64,000 nt of DNA from an uncultured Lachnospiraceae bacterium (GCA_910577835.1 CAJTOU010000015.1:7425-71424), one strand, 5' to 3'. Positions 17,466-28,058 are shown, numbered from the stretch's first letter. The notes: generated by a model not told the origin, from the letters alone. Program-made: numbers and translations.

Positions 17466-18503
17466 ATGAAGATAAAAATATTATTTACAGGGGGTACAAT
17501 CGGAAGTAAAGTCGGAAATGACGGGTATATTTCATTAGATAAGCAAAATCCATATAAGCTGTTGGATATGTATCAGAAGTCCTGTCAGAAAAATGCACAG
17601 ACATTTGATGTAGAGGAGCCTTTTTGCATACTCAGTGAAAATATGAATGAAGAATATCTGAATCGTTTGATTTTATGTATTCAAAAGATATTGGAGGAAA
17701 GTGAAATCGAAGGAATTATCATTACTCATGGGACAGATACACTTCCTTATACGGCGGCAGTGCTTTCTTATATTTTTGGAACAGAATGTATTCCGATTGT
17801 ATTGGTGTCAAGTGATTTTCCGCTGGAGGATGACAGGGCAAACGGGCTTGTAAATTTTAAATATGCAATAGATTTTATTCAAAATGGTTACGGGAAGGGT
17901 GTTTTTGCATGTTATTGCAATCAGGAAGAATTTCCTTTAATTCACAGAGGAACAAGACTTTTGGAAAATGTTCCATATACTGCATTTGTCCGCAGTGTAA
18001 AAGACTCTTATTATGGAAAATATAAAGGGAATCAATATGAAAAAAATTCTGCCTATCATTCCGATTGTAGTTCTGATTGTAATTCCGGAATTGTTTCAGA
18101 TAAAAAGTGTTATAAGCATATGGATATCAAAGAATACGAGTTTTGTAAAAATACTGGAGAAATTATGTGGTTACATTCTTGTGTGGGAATGTATTATCCG
18201 GATATTACTGAAAAAACAAAGGCTGTGCTTCACGACAGCTATCATTCGGGAACAATCTGTATAAGCGAAGGGCTGAAGGAGTTTATGAATCAGGCCAAGA
18301 TTCATAAAGTGCCTGTTTTTGTTACAGGGATTGCAGGAGATGAAAAAAATTATGAAACAATAAAAGAATATCAGAATCTTGGGATTCGGATTCTGTCGGG
18401 AATTTCTCCAGTGGCGGCATACTGCAAGCTTTGGCTGGCCCTAAGCAATAAACTGAATATTGAGCAGATAATGGAATCCTGTATAGCAGAGGATATCTGT
18501 TGA
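17466..18503 (+). CDS. ansA: L-asparaginase family protein
   Basis: 345 aa. N-terminal active-site block LFTGGTIGSKV (first catalytic Thr) and the second block IIITHGTDTLPYTA (Thr-Asp pair) are present, as are SSDFPLEDDRANG and the C-terminal VTGIAGDEKNYE, which belong to the bacterial asparaginase fold. Hydrolyses Asn to Asp and ammonia. No signal peptide, so a cytoplasmic (type I-like) enzyme is likely. A linker near residues 185-215 (SAYHSDCSSDCNSGIVSDKK) is unusual and Ser/Cys-rich. AAGGAGATAAG precedes the ATG. A PBP gene follows 20 bp later, possibly in the same transcript. Confidence 0.88.
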   Translation: MKIKILFTGGTIGSKVGNDGYISLDKQNPYKLLDMYQKSCQKNAQTFDVEEPFCILSENMNEEYLNRLILCIQKILEESEIEGIIITHGTDTLPYTAAVLSYIFGTECIPIVLVSSDFPLEDDRANGLVNFKYAIDFIQNGYGKGVFACYCNQEEFPLIHRGTRLLENVPYTAFVRSVKDSYYGKYKGNQYEKNSAYHSDCSSDCNSGIVSDKKCYKHMDIKEYEFCKNTGEIMWLHSCVGMYYPDITEKTKAVLHDSYHSGTICISEGLKEFMNQAKIHKVPVFVTGIAGDEKNYETIKEYQNLGIRILSGISPVAAYCKLWLALSNKLNIEQIMESCIAEDIC

Positions 18504-18522
18504 CAAAGTGAGGTAGACTGAG

Positions 18523-21222
18523 TTGAATAATAATACAGAAGGAAATAATATAAATAACATAAGGACACAAAGTGGAAAACGAACAGAAACTATGAAGGGG
18601 AACACTCAAAGAAATATACAGAGAGAAAATGGAGTAAAAGCACAGGCATTGAACCAGAGAAATACGCAACGGCGAAATGGCACAGGAGCACAGGCTGTAA
18701 ACAAAAATGCACAGCGAAGAAATGAAGCAGAGTCACAAGCTGCAAATCAGAGGAATGTACAAAGGAAAAACGCACAGAGAAAAAATTCGACGGGAGTGCA
18801 GGCTGCAAACAGAAGTACACAGCAAAGCAGTCAAACTTCAGCTAAGAAAAGAAATGGAAACAGTAAAAAAACAAGTAGTAAAAAAGGAAATAATAAAAAA
18901 GGAAATAATAAAAAAGGAAATAATAGACAAAGAAAAAATAAAAAACCAAGAACGCAAAAGCAGAAAATTTTTCGGGTAATAAAATATATTTTTCTTGTAC
19001 TGTTTTTGATTCTGCTAGCGGTAGGGATTCGTTACGGAAGCATAGTGTTGAAATATAAGAGTGAGGCAGAGGCTTTGATAGAGGAAAAAGGTGATGATGC
19101 CTTTACCGATTCTCTGACTACGGTTGTATTTGATGCTGACGGCGCAGAACTGGCGGAATTTAGTTCAGATAAAAATTCCTATTATCTTAAATCAGAAGAA
19201 ATTCCATATATGGCAAAAAAGATATTTATTGCTGTTGAGGACAGAAAATTTGAAAAACATTCGGGAGTAGATTATGTGGCCGTTGCCAGAGCTTTTGTAG
19301 AACTGATAAAAAATAACGGTGAAGTGACACAGGGAGGAAGTACGATTACGCAGCAGCTTGCCAGAAATGTTTTTCTGACACATGAGGTTTCCATAGAAAG
19401 AAAGTTGAAAGAAATTTTTATTGCAAGGAAACTGGAGAAAAAGTACAGCAAGGACCAGATTCTGGAATATTATATAAATGGAATTTATTTTGCAAACGGT
19501 TTCTATGGATTAGAGGCAGCAGCCAAGGGATATTTTCAAAAGAGTGCCGTAGATTTATCTTTGTCCGAACTTGCCTTTGTGTGCTCCATACCAAACAATC
19601 CGACATTGTATGACCCGATGACCAATATGGAAAACACATTGAAAAGACGGGACAGGGTGCTAAAGCAGATTTATGAACAGGGATATATTACTCAGAATAC
19701 GTATAATGAAGCACTTGCAGAAGTGATTACTTTATCACCGGATATTAAAAGCAGCAGTAATAATTATGTGGAAACATTTATCCGTTATTCTGCAACTATT
19801 GAGCTGATGAAAGAACGCGGCTTTATATTTAAAAACTCTTTTAGCAGCAGTGCTGAAGAGGAAGAATATGACAGGAATTACAGTGAGGTATATTCAGAGT
19901 GTAATCAGCTTCTTTTTACAAGCGGCTATCGAATATATACTTCTATTGATATGGGAGTGCAGGAGCTTCTTCAAAATACTCTGGATGAGAAACTCAGCGA
20001 AAGTCAGGACAAGTCAGAAGACGGCATTTACAAGTTTCAGGGCAGCGCTACCTGTGTGGATAATTCCACAGGCTATGTGGTAGCAGTAGTCGGAGGCAGA
20101 ACTCAAAATGAATACAAGGGCTACACATTAAACAGGGCATATCAGAGCTTTCGTCAGCCGGGCTCCTCGATAAAACCGATACTGGTTTATACGCCGCTTT
20201 TTGAGCGCGGCTATACACCAAGCAGTATTGTTGAAGATGAGCCTGTAAAAAATGGTCCTGTTAATGCTCCAAATGTATATTCAGGTTCTATCAGTCTGAA
20301 ATATGCGATAAAGACATCTAAAAATACAGTCGCATGGAACTGTTTTGAGGATATGGGATATGGAACCTGTATTGATTATCTGTTGAAAATGAATTTTTCG
20401 CATATTGTAAAAGATGATTATACTCCGGCAATGTCTATTGGAGGAATGACTTATGGTGCATCAACCTTCGAGATGGCCGCCGCTTATGCAACGATTGAAA
20501 ATCAGGGGGTATTTAGAAATCCGACCTGTATTAAACGAATTGAAAATGCTTTTGGAGAAGTTATCTGGTCAAATGGAAGCAATGATAAGAATACAAAGCA
20601 GATATATGAAAAGAAAGCAACTCTGATGATGACGGACTGCATGAAGGAGGTGCTTGACAGCGGTACAGGGAGGAATTATAAGATTGACACCGCCATATGC
20701 GCAGCAAAAACCGGAACTACAAATGATGATAAAGATACATGGTTTGTCGGGTTCAGCCATTATTATACTACTGCTGTGTGGTGTGGGTATGATATGCCTC
20801 AGGAAATTGAGGGAAATCTTGTAAGGTCTGCTGGGAATACATGGCATGATTTTATGGAAAAACTGCACGATTCGTTAAAAATAGTTGATTTTGACTCCTA
20901 TTATGATGAGGATGAAGATGATACCAGAAATGAAGAAGAGACAGAGACGACTACGGAGGAAACAACCGAAGACAACAGTACAGAAGCCACCACCAGTAAT
21001 GAAATTTATACAAATCCAGAGGATGTAACAACGCAGGAAGAAACAACTACAAAACAAAAAGAGACAGAAACAGAGACAGAAACGGAAACCACCACAAAAA
21101 ATGTGGAAACCAGCAATACAGAGATTATTACATCACAGACGTCACAAATTATTACCTCATCAGAGAGAAATACGGAGGCTGAGGAAAATACCACTCTGCC
21201 GGAGCAGGAAAATAATGAGTAA
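18523..21222 (+). CDS. Class A penicillin-binding protein (glycosyltransferase and transpeptidase)
   Basis: 899 aa from a TTG start with GTGAGGTAG upstream. Residues 1-150 are a disordered Asn/Gln/Lys/Arg-rich cytoplasmic tail that contains three exact KKGNN repeats (residues 120-134). One membrane helix follows (about 152-175). GT51 domain: EDRKFEKHSGVD with catalytic Glu about 239, TQGGSTITQQLARN, RKLKEIFIARKLEKKYSKD. Transpeptidase: SSIKP (nucleophile Ser 548, Lys 551), SKNT (SxN) and KTGTTN (729-731). The C-terminal about 100 residues are a Thr/Glu-rich extracellular tail. It polymerises and crosslinks peptidoglycan. It resembles PBP1a of Firmicutes; no PASTA domains are visible. Confidence 0.93.
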   Translation: MNNNTEGNNINNIRTQSGKRTETMKGNTQRNIQRENGVKAQALNQRNTQRRNGTGAQAVNKNAQRRNEAESQAANQRNVQRKNAQRKNSTGVQAANRSTQQSSQTSAKKRNGNSKKTSSKKGNNKKGNNKKGNNRQRKNKKPRTQKQKIFRVIKYIFLVLFLILLAVGIRYGSIVLKYKSEAEALIEEKGDDAFTDSLTTVVFDADGAELAEFSSDKNSYYLKSEEIPYMAKKIFIAVEDRKFEKHSGVDYVAVARAFVELIKNNGEVTQGGSTITQQLARNVFLTHEVSIERKLKEIFIARKLEKKYSKDQILEYYINGIYFANGFYGLEAAAKGYFQKSAVDLSLSELAFVCSIPNNPTLYDPMTNMENTLKRRDRVLKQIYEQGYITQNTYNEALAEVITLSPDIKSSSNNYVETFIRYSATIELMKERGFIFKNSFSSSAEEEEYDRNYSEVYSECNQLLFTSGYRIYTSIDMGVQELLQNTLDEKLSESQDKSEDGIYKFQGSATCVDNSTGYVVAVVGGRTQNEYKGYTLNRAYQSFRQPGSSIKPILVYTPLFERGYTPSSIVEDEPVKNGPVNAPNVYSGSISLKYAIKTSKNTVAWNCFEDMGYGTCIDYLLKMNFSHIVKDDYTPAMSIGGMTYGASTFEMAAAYATIENQGVFRNPTCIKRIENAFGEVIWSNGSNDKNTKQIYEKKATLMMTDCMKEVLDSGTGRNYKIDTAICAAKTGTTNDDKDTWFVGFSHYYTTAVWCGYDMPQEIEGNLVRSAGNTWHDFMEKLHDSLKIVDFDSYYDEDEDDTRNEEETETTTEETTEDNSTEATTSNEIYTNPEDVTTQEETTTKQKETETETETETTTKNVETSNTEIITSQTSQIITSSERNTEAEENTTLPEQENNE
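18880..18924 (+). repeat. Three exact 15-bp repeats inside the PBP gene
   Basis: The unit AAAAAAGGAAATAAT occurs three times head to tail (18880-18894, 18895-18909, 18910-18924), encoding KKGNN each time. In-frame slippage at this site would change the length of the basic tail. Confidence 0.9.
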
Positions 21223-21253
21223 AATAAAAAATTGGTAAAACGAAATCAGTAGC

Positions 21254-21331
21254 ATAAAATCGGTAACATATGTTAAAAGAAATATATATTTTCTATTTGT
21301 ATTCCTTTTAAATATATGTTGCCAATTTTAT
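21254..21331. terminator. Long inverted repeat between convergent PBP and chemotaxis receptor genes
   Basis: Arms 21254-21280 (ATAAAATCGGTAACATAT, then GTTAAAAG) and 21305-21331 (CTTTTAAATATATGTTGCC, then AATTTTAT) pair almost completely. The position between convergent genes and the flanking A/T runs suggest a bidirectional terminator. Confidence 0.75.
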
Positions 21332-21346
21332 ATTGCCAGTTTTATT

Positions 21347-22933
21347 TTATATTCTGAAAAATCCAAGCTGTTTATTTAATTGTTCCGCTTTATTGTTCAG
21401 CTCTTCCGCTGTGGATGCCACTTTATTCATTAAAGTATTAATTTCCTCTATATTGGCATTTATATTCTGAGTACTGTCCACAGAGCTTTCACTGATAGAG
21501 CTTAATTCTTCTATTTCCTGTGAAATAGAGGCCATCTCTTTTACCGATTTATTGATAGAAGCAGTAATATGTTCTACCTTTTCTGAGGTTTCTGAAATTT
21601 CCGAAATCAGTTCTTCAAAACCTTCTATCACACTTGCAAGGTCTTTTTTCTGAGCATTTCCATCTTGTACAGTTTCGTCAATTGTTTTGATACATTCATC
21701 AAAATCCCCAACCAGAGTATTGATAATATTGGTTATTTCATCTACCTGCTGATTAGTGTCTTCACTGAGTCCACTGATAGAATCAGCTACCACAGCAAAG
21801 CCTTTTCCCGCTTCGCCTGCTCTTGCGGCCTCTATGGAAGCGTTCAGGCTGAGAAGCTGTGTCTGTGAGGAAATATCGCCAATTACAGACACAATCCCTT
21901 TTACATTGTCGATTACTCCTGTAATAGCCTGTATTTTAGAAGAGACATTTGCAATGCTTTCATTTACTTTTTTATTGCTGTGAGACATGTTGGTCATTTT
22001 TTGTTTCATACTGTTTCCACTGCGGTTTAAAAGTTCAGAGCTGTTTGATATATCTATGGCGGCCGATTTAATACCATCAATATTCAGATTCATTTCATTC
22101 AGATTTTCTGCCATATTCTGTACAGAATCATTTTGATTTTTCAGGCCGGAAGCAATTTCTTCCATGGATTTTGTTACTTTTGTAAGAGCAGATAAGGTAG
22201 TTTCAGATGCAGAATGGAGATTTTCAGAAGAAATATTGACATCTGTTCCTATCTGAGAAGTAATCTGCATAATATTAGACAGCTTTTCTGACATTTGCTT
22301 TGCCGCTCTGTTAGTGTCTCCAAGCTCATCTTTGGATTTTTTTGGCAAAAGGTGAGTTCCCACAGATAAATCACCCTCTGCAATACCTTTTATGCTCTTT
22401 GATACAGCCCGAATCTGTTTTGCCATATTTCCGGCAGTAAGAAATCCAATTATCCCAAAAACTGCAAGCAGTACAATACAAATAATCAGAACATATAAAG
22501 ACATGCTGTTGAGATTTTTTTCAACAACTGTTTGAGGTTTTCCAGCAAACAGCATACCGTTGCTGATTGGCATATAATATCCATAATAAGCAGTTCCATT
22601 TACATCTACATTTGTATCAAAATACTCTTTTTTTTCATTTAAGACTGCCTTAATTACCTTATCGCTTGCCTTTGTTCCTACTGCATTTTTTATAGAGCTT
22701 TCAGCTCTTGTATCTCCTTTAAATACAGTGATATCAATATCTAATTCCTGATAAGCATTGACATCGCCCGAATAGCCCTCAATTGCAGTTTTCAATATGG
22801 TTTTCTGCTCGTTATTCAAATAATTTCTTGCAAGCTGTGTGGAGAGAATTCCGATTGCAAGTCCACAGATTAACATAGGCATTATAATCATTAAAATAAG
22901 TTTTAATCGAATCTTCATACGCAGTTCCCCCAT
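21347..22933 (-). CDS. Methyl-accepting chemotaxis protein
   Basis: 528 aa. Membrane helix at the N-terminus ([20 protein letters not shown]), an external domain of only about 110 residues, a second helix ([19 protein letters not shown]), a HAMP domain (about 165-220) and a long coiled-coil signalling domain with the tip motif [20 protein letters not shown] that contacts CheA and CheW. The small external domain carries a Cache-like end ([16 protein letters not shown]). No other chemotaxis or flagellar gene is in the window. A second in-frame ATG at 22918 has GGGGGAA upstream and could be the true start. Confidence 0.92.
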   Translation of the reverse strand: MGELRMKIRLKLILMIIMPMLICGLAIGILSTQLARNYLNNEQKTILKTAIEGYSGDVNAYQELDIDITVFKGDTRAESSIKNAVGTKASDKVIKAVLNEKKEYFDTNVDVNGTAYYGYYMPISNGMLFAGKPQTVVEKNLNSMSLYVLIICIVLLAVFGIIGFLTAGNMAKQIRAVSKSIKGIAEGDLSVGTHLLPKKSKDELGDTNRAAKQMSEKLSNIMQITSQIGTDVNISSENLHSASETTLSALTKVTKSMEEIASGLKNQNDSVQNMAENLNEMNLNIDGIKSAAIDISNSSELLNRSGNSMKQKMTNMSHSNKKVNESIANVSSKIQAITGVIDNVKGIVSVIGDISSQTQLLSLNASIEAARAGEAGKGFAVVADSISGLSEDTNQQVDEITNIINTLVGDFDECIKTIDETVQDGNAQKKDLASVIEGFEELISEISETSEKVEHITASINKSVKEMASISQEIEELSSISESSVDSTQNINANIEEINTLMNKVASTAEELNNKAEQLNKQLGFFRI

Positions 22934-23005
22934 GCCTTTAATTTTTTTACCTTTAAAATCATACCTTACGTCCTCCTTCTTATCTTTTAAATTATACTAT
23001 AATAA

Positions 23006-23040
23006 AATGTCATCAAACCTTTGCTTTGTTTAATGACATT
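23006..23040. repeat. Palindrome with ATGTCATCAAAC arms, copy 1
   Basis: AATGTCATCAAAC (23006-23018) and GTTTAATGACATT (23028-23040), one mismatch, 9-nt loop. The same arm recurs in a perfect palindrome at 38139-38175. It lies upstream of the chemotaxis receptor gene. It may be a shared operator or a small dispersed repeat. Confidence 0.6.
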
Positions 23041-23076
23041 ATATCAGAAAAAAAGAAAGAAAGATAGTACAAAAAG

Positions 23077-23108
23077 AAAAAAGACTGTCCCAAGACAAGT
23101 CTTTTTCC
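23077..23108 (-). terminator. Terminator of the phosphoketolase gene
   Basis: AAAAAGACTGTC, loop ccaa, GACAAGTCTTTTT (one bulged base), read on the minus strand behind the phosphoketolase stop with T runs. Confidence 0.75.
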
Positions 23109-23172
23109 TGAATAATTTATATATTACAAAAAATCAATATATTACATAATCAACCTTAAATCAACTATATTT

Positions 23173-25554
23173 TTATCTGGTTTCTGGTGTATGCCACTTC
23201 CAGTCACGTACTTCCGGAAGGTCCTCACCATAAGTTCCGATATGAGCCTTATGAGCAACAAGTGTATCATGCATCTGCTGAATGAGATGTGAACCCTTAT
23301 TTCCTACCTGTGGCAGGCTGTTGATTACGTCCTCTACGAGGTGGAATCTGTCGATTTCATTCTGAACTCGCATATCAAATGGAGTTGTAATTGTACCTTC
23401 CTCATGATAGCCGTGTACATGCAGATTCTTGTTCTCTCTGAAATAAGTCAGCTCATGAATCAGTGTCGGATATCCGTGGAATGCGAAGATAACAGGCTTA
23501 TCCTTTGTAAAGATAGCATTATACTCTGCATCGGTCAGTCCATGTGGATGGTCTGTATGAGGCTGAAGTTTCATAAGGTCAACAACATTGACAAAACGAA
23601 CTTTTACATCCGGCAGATTATCTCTGATAATAGTAGTAGCAGCCAGAGCTTCAAGAGTAGGTGTATCACCACAGCATGCAATAACTACATCTGGGTCCTG
23701 TCCCTGGTCATTAGAAGCCCAATCCCAAATGCTGATACCCTGTGTACAATGTTTTACAGCCTGGTCCATGGTCAGCCACTGGAAGCTTGGATGCTTGGAT
23801 GCAATAATAACATTTACATAATTCTTGCTCTTGATACAATGGTCAAAGCAGGATAACAGACAGTTTGCATCTGGTGGAAGATACATACGAACAACGTCTG
23901 CCTTCTTATTTGAAATATGGTCTAAGAAGCCCGGGTCCTGATGTGTAAATCCGTTGTGGTCCTGCTGCCATACATTTGAAGTAAGAATGAGGTTCAGAGA
24001 TGCAATCGGAACTCTCCAGTTCAGTTCGGAGGTAATCTTTAACCATTTTGCATGCTGAGCGCACATGGAATCTACAACTCTGATAAATGCCTCATAGCTG
24101 GCAAAGAATCCGTGGCGGCCTGTCAGAAGATAGCCTTCCAGCCAGCCTTCGCACATATGCTCACTTAAATAACCGTCCATAATACGGCCGTCAACATCCA
24201 TATACTCATCATTTGGAAGAGAATCAGCATTCCATTTTCTCTTCTCAACAGTAAATGCATCATAAAGTCTGTTGGACATACATTCATCTGGTCCAAAGAT
24301 ACGGAAATTGCGTGATTCTTTATTTAACTTAAATACATCTCTGACATAAGCGCCGAGTTCCTTCATATCCTGTGCCTTTACTGCACCCGGAGCAGTTACA
24401 TCAATACCATATTTTGTAAAGTCCGGTGTGCGCAGGTCGCGAAGAAGTAGACCGCCGTTTGCATGAGGATTTGCACTGATTCTCTGATTTCCCTTAGGAG
24501 GAATTTCTTTCAGCTCAGGAATTAACTGGTAATCTTCTGTAAATAGCTCTTCCGGCTTATAGCTTAACAGCCATTCCTTTAAGATATCAAGATGCTCTGG
24601 CTTCTCCATGGTAATAGGTACCTGATGTGCACGGAAAGAGCCTTCAATCACTTCTCCGTCAACTACTTTAGGACCTGTCCAGCCCTTTGGAGTTCTCATA
24701 ACAATCATTGGCCAGAATGGTCTTGTTGTATTGCCGTTTTCTCTTGCATCCTTCTGGATTTCAAGAATTCTTTCAATACATGTATCTACGGCTTCAGCCA
24801 TCTTCTTATGCATAGCCATCTCATCATCATCTGTTGTCTTCTCAACAAAGTGAGGCTCCCATCCACAGCCGTGGAAGTAGCTTTCTACTTCGTCATGTGA
24901 AATGTGAGAAAATACAGTAGGGTTGCTGATTTTGTACTCATTTAAGTGCAGAATCGGCAGTACAGCACCGTCAGTAGCAGCGTTCAAAAACTTGTTTGAA
25001 TGCCATGCAGTAGCAAGAGGACCGGTCTCAGCCTCGCCGTCGCCAACGATTACAGTAGTAATTAAGCCCGGATTGTCAAATACGGAACCGAAAGCATGAG
25101 CGATGGAATATCCAAGCTCACCGCCTTCATTAATTGAACCCGGAGTTTCCGGAGCAACGTGGCTTGAGATTCCGCAAGGGAATGAGAACTGCTTGCAGAG
25201 CCTTGTCATACCTTCTCTGTCAAGACTTACATTCGGGTAAATTTCACTGTAATGACCTTCCAGATAGGAGTTTGCTACAAAGAAGTTTCCACCATGTCCC
25301 GGACCTGAAATTAATACCATATCAAGGTCATATTTGTTAATTGCTCTGTTCATATGAGCATAAACAAAGTTCTGACCTGGAACTGTTCCCCAGTGTCCTA
25401 CAATTTTTTTCTTTACCTGGTCCCTTGTCAAAGGCTCCCGTAAAAGAGGGTTGTCTAACATATAGAGCTGCGCAGCAGCAAGATAGTTAGCGGCACGCCA
25501 GTAAGCGTTTAATTTCTCAAGATATTCCTGAGAGTTAAAATCTGTGTTTGCCAT
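23173..25554 (-). CDS. xfp: Phosphoketolase (xylulose-5-phosphate / fructose-6-phosphate)
   Basis: 793 aa, standard length. Thiamine-diphosphate enzyme that splits xylulose-5-P (and often fructose-6-P) with phosphate into acetyl-phosphate and glyceraldehyde-3-P (or erythrose-4-P). Visible family parts: N-terminal YWRAANYLAAAQLYML, KKKIVGHWGTVPGQNFVY, ISGPGHGG, the ThDP site VGDGEAETGPLATAWHSNKF, HLNEYKISNPTVF, and the C-terminal VWQQDHNGFTHQDPGFLDH and ASKHPSFQWL. Which substrate is preferred cannot be told from sequence. The divergent part between it and prs is only 170 bp, and both lie on the minus strand. AAGGAGAAA precedes the ATG. Confidence 0.97.
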   Translation of the reverse strand: MANTDFNSQEYLEKLNAYWRAANYLAAAQLYMLDNPLLREPLTRDQVKKKIVGHWGTVPGQNFVYAHMNRAINKYDLDMVLISGPGHGGNFFVANSYLEGHYSEIYPNVSLDREGMTRLCKQFSFPCGISSHVAPETPGSINEGGELGYSIAHAFGSVFDNPGLITTVIVGDGEAETGPLATAWHSNKFLNAATDGAVLPILHLNEYKISNPTVFSHISHDEVESYFHGCGWEPHFVEKTTDDDEMAMHKKMAEAVDTCIERILEIQKDARENGNTTRPFWPMIVMRTPKGWTGPKVVDGEVIEGSFRAHQVPITMEKPEHLDILKEWLLSYKPEELFTEDYQLIPELKEIPPKGNQRISANPHANGGLLLRDLRTPDFTKYGIDVTAPGAVKAQDMKELGAYVRDVFKLNKESRNFRIFGPDECMSNRLYDAFTVEKRKWNADSLPNDEYMDVDGRIMDGYLSEHMCEGWLEGYLLTGRHGFFASYEAFIRVVDSMCAQHAKWLKITSELNWRVPIASLNLILTSNVWQQDHNGFTHQDPGFLDHISNKKADVVRMYLPPDANCLLSCFDHCIKSKNYVNVIIASKHPSFQWLTMDQAVKHCTQGISIWDWASNDQGQDPDVVIACCGDTPTLEALAATTIIRDNLPDVKVRFVNVVDLMKLQPHTDHPHGLTDAEYNAIFTKDKPVIFAFHGYPTLIHELTYFRENKNLHVHGYHEEGTITTPFDMRVQNEIDRFHLVEDVINSLPQVGNKGSHLIQQMHDTLVAHKAHIGTYGEDLPEVRDWKWHTPETR

Positions 25555-25728
25555 TTTTGTTTCTCCTTGTGTTATATTTTTTTGGCCCTTTCCATTGATT
25601 GGATAGGGCAGATTTTAACATAGATTCATACACTATATATAATAATCCATTTTGCTGATTTTTAAAAGGAAAATTTTGTAATTTTTTCATTTTTTTTCAA
25701 TATAAAAGAACAAAGTGCTTGCAAACCA

Positions 25729-26907
25729 TTAGGAAAGCTGTTCCATTTTGTAAGTATTGATTAATCTGTGAATACGTTTTACAGGGTCTAAAAGCTCACT
25801 CATAGATGCGTCATGGTTGAGTGTATCAATAATTAACGCAATGTATTTGCTCATATCACAGTTAATATAATAAGGTTTTGTTAAGAGTTCCGGTGTCTGA
25901 TAAATCAGATTTGTCGTAAGGATTTTATCAATCAGACCCTTTTCATAGGCTTCGTCAAATTTTTCCAGACCATTCGTAAACAGACCAAAGGTAGCAGCAA
26001 CAAAGACTCTTTTTGCCTTTCGTTTTTTCAGCTCTTTTGCAACTTCTAAAACACTTTCACCGGAGGAAATCATATCATCAATAATAATGACATCCATTCC
26101 CTCAACAGAAGACCCCAGAAATTCATGTGCCACAATTGGATTTCTGCCATTTACAATACGAGCATAATCGCGTCTCTTGTAAAACATACCCATATCCAGT
26201 CCAAGAACATTTGCAAGATAAACTGCACGACTGGTACCGCCCTCATCCGGACTGATTACCATCATATGCTTGGAGTCAATCTGCAAATCCTTTACTTCCC
26301 TTAACAGGCCTTTAATAAACTGATATCCCGGACGGACAGATTCAAAGCCCTTGAGAGGAATCGCATTTTGCACACAGGGATTATGCACATCAAAGGTAAT
26401 AATGTTTTCAACTCCCATTTTGGTAAGCTCCTGAAGCGCAAGTGCACAGTCTAAGGATTCACGTCTTGTTCTTTTGTCCTGACGGCTTTCATACAGAAAA
26501 GGCATAATAACAGTAATTCTTCTTGCCTTACCTCCCACAGCGGCAATAACTCTCTTTAAATCCTGATAGTGGTCATCCGGCGACATTCTGTTCTGGTGGC
26601 CGCACAGGGAGTAAGTCATATTATAATTTCCCACATCAACAAGAATATACAAATCTTTTCCCCTGACAGATTCATTGATAATTCCCTTTGCCTCGCCGGA
26701 ACCAAATCTTGGAACCTGCGTGTTAATCAGGTAAGAATCTTTCTGATAGCCTGAAAATGCAATTGTATGTGTGTAAGTTCCTGTTCTGCTGCTGCGCCAT
26801 CCGGTGATATAATTGTCAACACTTTTTCCCTGCTCCTTAAAACTGTCGAGAGCGACAATTCCAAGAGGTCCTACGGGAATGGTTTCCAGATTCTTTTCTT
26901 TTGGCAT
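25729..26907 (-). CDS. prs: Ribose-phosphate pyrophosphokinase (PRPP synthetase), long clostridial form
   Basis: 392 aa, longer than the typical 315 aa. Makes PRPP from ribose-5-phosphate and ATP for nucleotide and amino-acid synthesis. Motifs: VIMPFLYESRQDKRTRRESL (ATP and ribose-P binding), FDVHNPCVQNAIPL, VISPDEGGTSRAVYLA and the PRPP loop DVIIIDDMISSGES in place of the usual DDxxxTGGT. The extra length is mainly N-terminal plus a C-terminal extension. The start at 26907 is chosen for GAGGAGG; in-frame upstream codons have no ribosome site. Confidence 0.9.
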   Translation of the reverse strand: MPKEKNLETIPVGPLGIVALDSFKEQGKSVDNYITGWRSSRTGTYTHTIAFSGYQKDSYLINTQVPRFGSGEAKGIINESVRGKDLYILVDVGNYNMTYSLCGHQNRMSPDDHYQDLKRVIAAVGGKARRITVIMPFLYESRQDKRTRRESLDCALALQELTKMGVENIITFDVHNPCVQNAIPLKGFESVRPGYQFIKGLLREVKDLQIDSKHMMVISPDEGGTSRAVYLANVLGLDMGMFYKRRDYARIVNGRNPIVAHEFLGSSVEGMDVIIIDDMISSGESVLEVAKELKKRKAKRVFVAATFGLFTNGLEKFDEAYEKGLIDKILTTNLIYQTPELLTKPYYINCDMSKYIALIIDTLNHDASMSELLDPVKRIHRLINTYKMEQLS

Positions 26908-27028
26908 GATAAATCCTCCTCGTATCAGGAAATCGGCAGAGCCATTTCCCATCAAATCATGTAAAAATTCTAACGAATTAATTTATATCATTATATTTGT
27001 AGGAAGTCAAGTAGAGAAATAGTCAGAA

Positions 27029-28033
27029 TTAATATAATGATTTTAAAATTCGCAAATCTTTTCCAAAAATTTTGAGCATTTTAAAGTTACTGGCGATTCT
27101 GGAAAAAATTCTGTCTGAATAAATATCCCTCAGATTTCCAAGCGCAAGGTTTGTGGAAATAATCAATGGCTTTTTGCGTATGGCTCTCTCATTTATACAG
27201 TGAAAAAGTGAGGAAGATGTGAAGGCGTTTGGAATTTCTGTTCCAAGGTCATCAATAATAAGAAGGTCACATTCATAAAAATCCCGCTGCACAGTACTTT
27301 CATAGGCAGACAGATTTTCTCCTCTGTGAAAAGAGGCATCCTCAAGAACATGAAAAAACTGTATTGCCGACATATAAATTACAGAAAAAGAACGGTCAAT
27401 CAGCTCTTTTGCAATACAGTTAATCAAAAAGGTCTTTCCTACCCCGATTACGCCATAGATAAGAAGATTGTGACCGCCTTCCTTAAAATTATTTACAAAA
27501 TCATGACAGATATTCAGAGTTTCAATCATATTTGCCTTTGAGGAAAGACCAGTGTTTTCATCTATAATATCATCCGAATAATATTCCATACAAAAGGTGG
27601 AGAAATTTTCTCTGTCAATCAGTTCCCTGATATTTGACTGTTCATAAAGAATTTCTACAATTTTTGCATGCATACAGGAACACATTTCATTTTCAATATA
27701 ACCGGTATCCTTGCATTTCTCACAGGTATAATGCATGGAGAGATAATCGGCGGGAAATCCGTTTTCTGTCAACAGTCTTTTTTTCTGCTCTGACAAACGG
27801 GCGATTGTTTCCTTTAGGCTGCTATCGGAATCAGACGATTTTACATCTTCTGATAATAATCTTGCTTTTGCTTCTTTGACAGATAAAGATGAAATTTCAT
27901 TATGTATTTCCCTGATTTTTGGAATTTTTTTATAAATCTCATCAGTACGCCTGTCCAGACTGTGAACATTATTAAGCCGCAGCCGTTCGTATTCACGTAC
28001 TATTTGATTGTATTGTTTATTTGTAATACCCAT
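27029..28033 (-). CDS. dnaI: DnaI/DnaC-type helicase loader ATPase
   Basis: 334 aa. N-terminal coiled-coil region, a zinc-binding group YTCEKCKDTGYIENEMCSCM (C-x2-C and C-x-C), and an AAA+ core: Walker A YGVIGVGKTFLINCI, Walker B CDLLIIDDLGTE, sensor 1 IISTNLAL and sensor 2 region DRIFSRI. Loads DnaB onto DNA. Lies directly downstream of dnaD (25 bp), GGAGG before the ATG. The pair is the Gram-positive primosome module. Confidence 0.93.
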   Translation of the reverse strand: MGITNKQYNQIVREYERLRLNNVHSLDRRTDEIYKKIPKIREIHNEISSLSVKEAKARLLSEDVKSSDSDSSLKETIARLSEQKKRLLTENGFPADYLSMHYTCEKCKDTGYIENEMCSCMHAKIVEILYEQSNIRELIDRENFSTFCMEYYSDDIIDENTGLSSKANMIETLNICHDFVNNFKEGGHNLLIYGVIGVGKTFLINCIAKELIDRSFSVIYMSAIQFFHVLEDASFHRGENLSAYESTVQRDFYECDLLIIDDLGTEIPNAFTSSSLFHCINERAIRKKPLIISTNLALGNLRDIYSDRIFSRIASNFKMLKIFGKDLRILKSLY

Positions 28034-28058
28034 TGATATTCCTCCGTATTATCAATAA

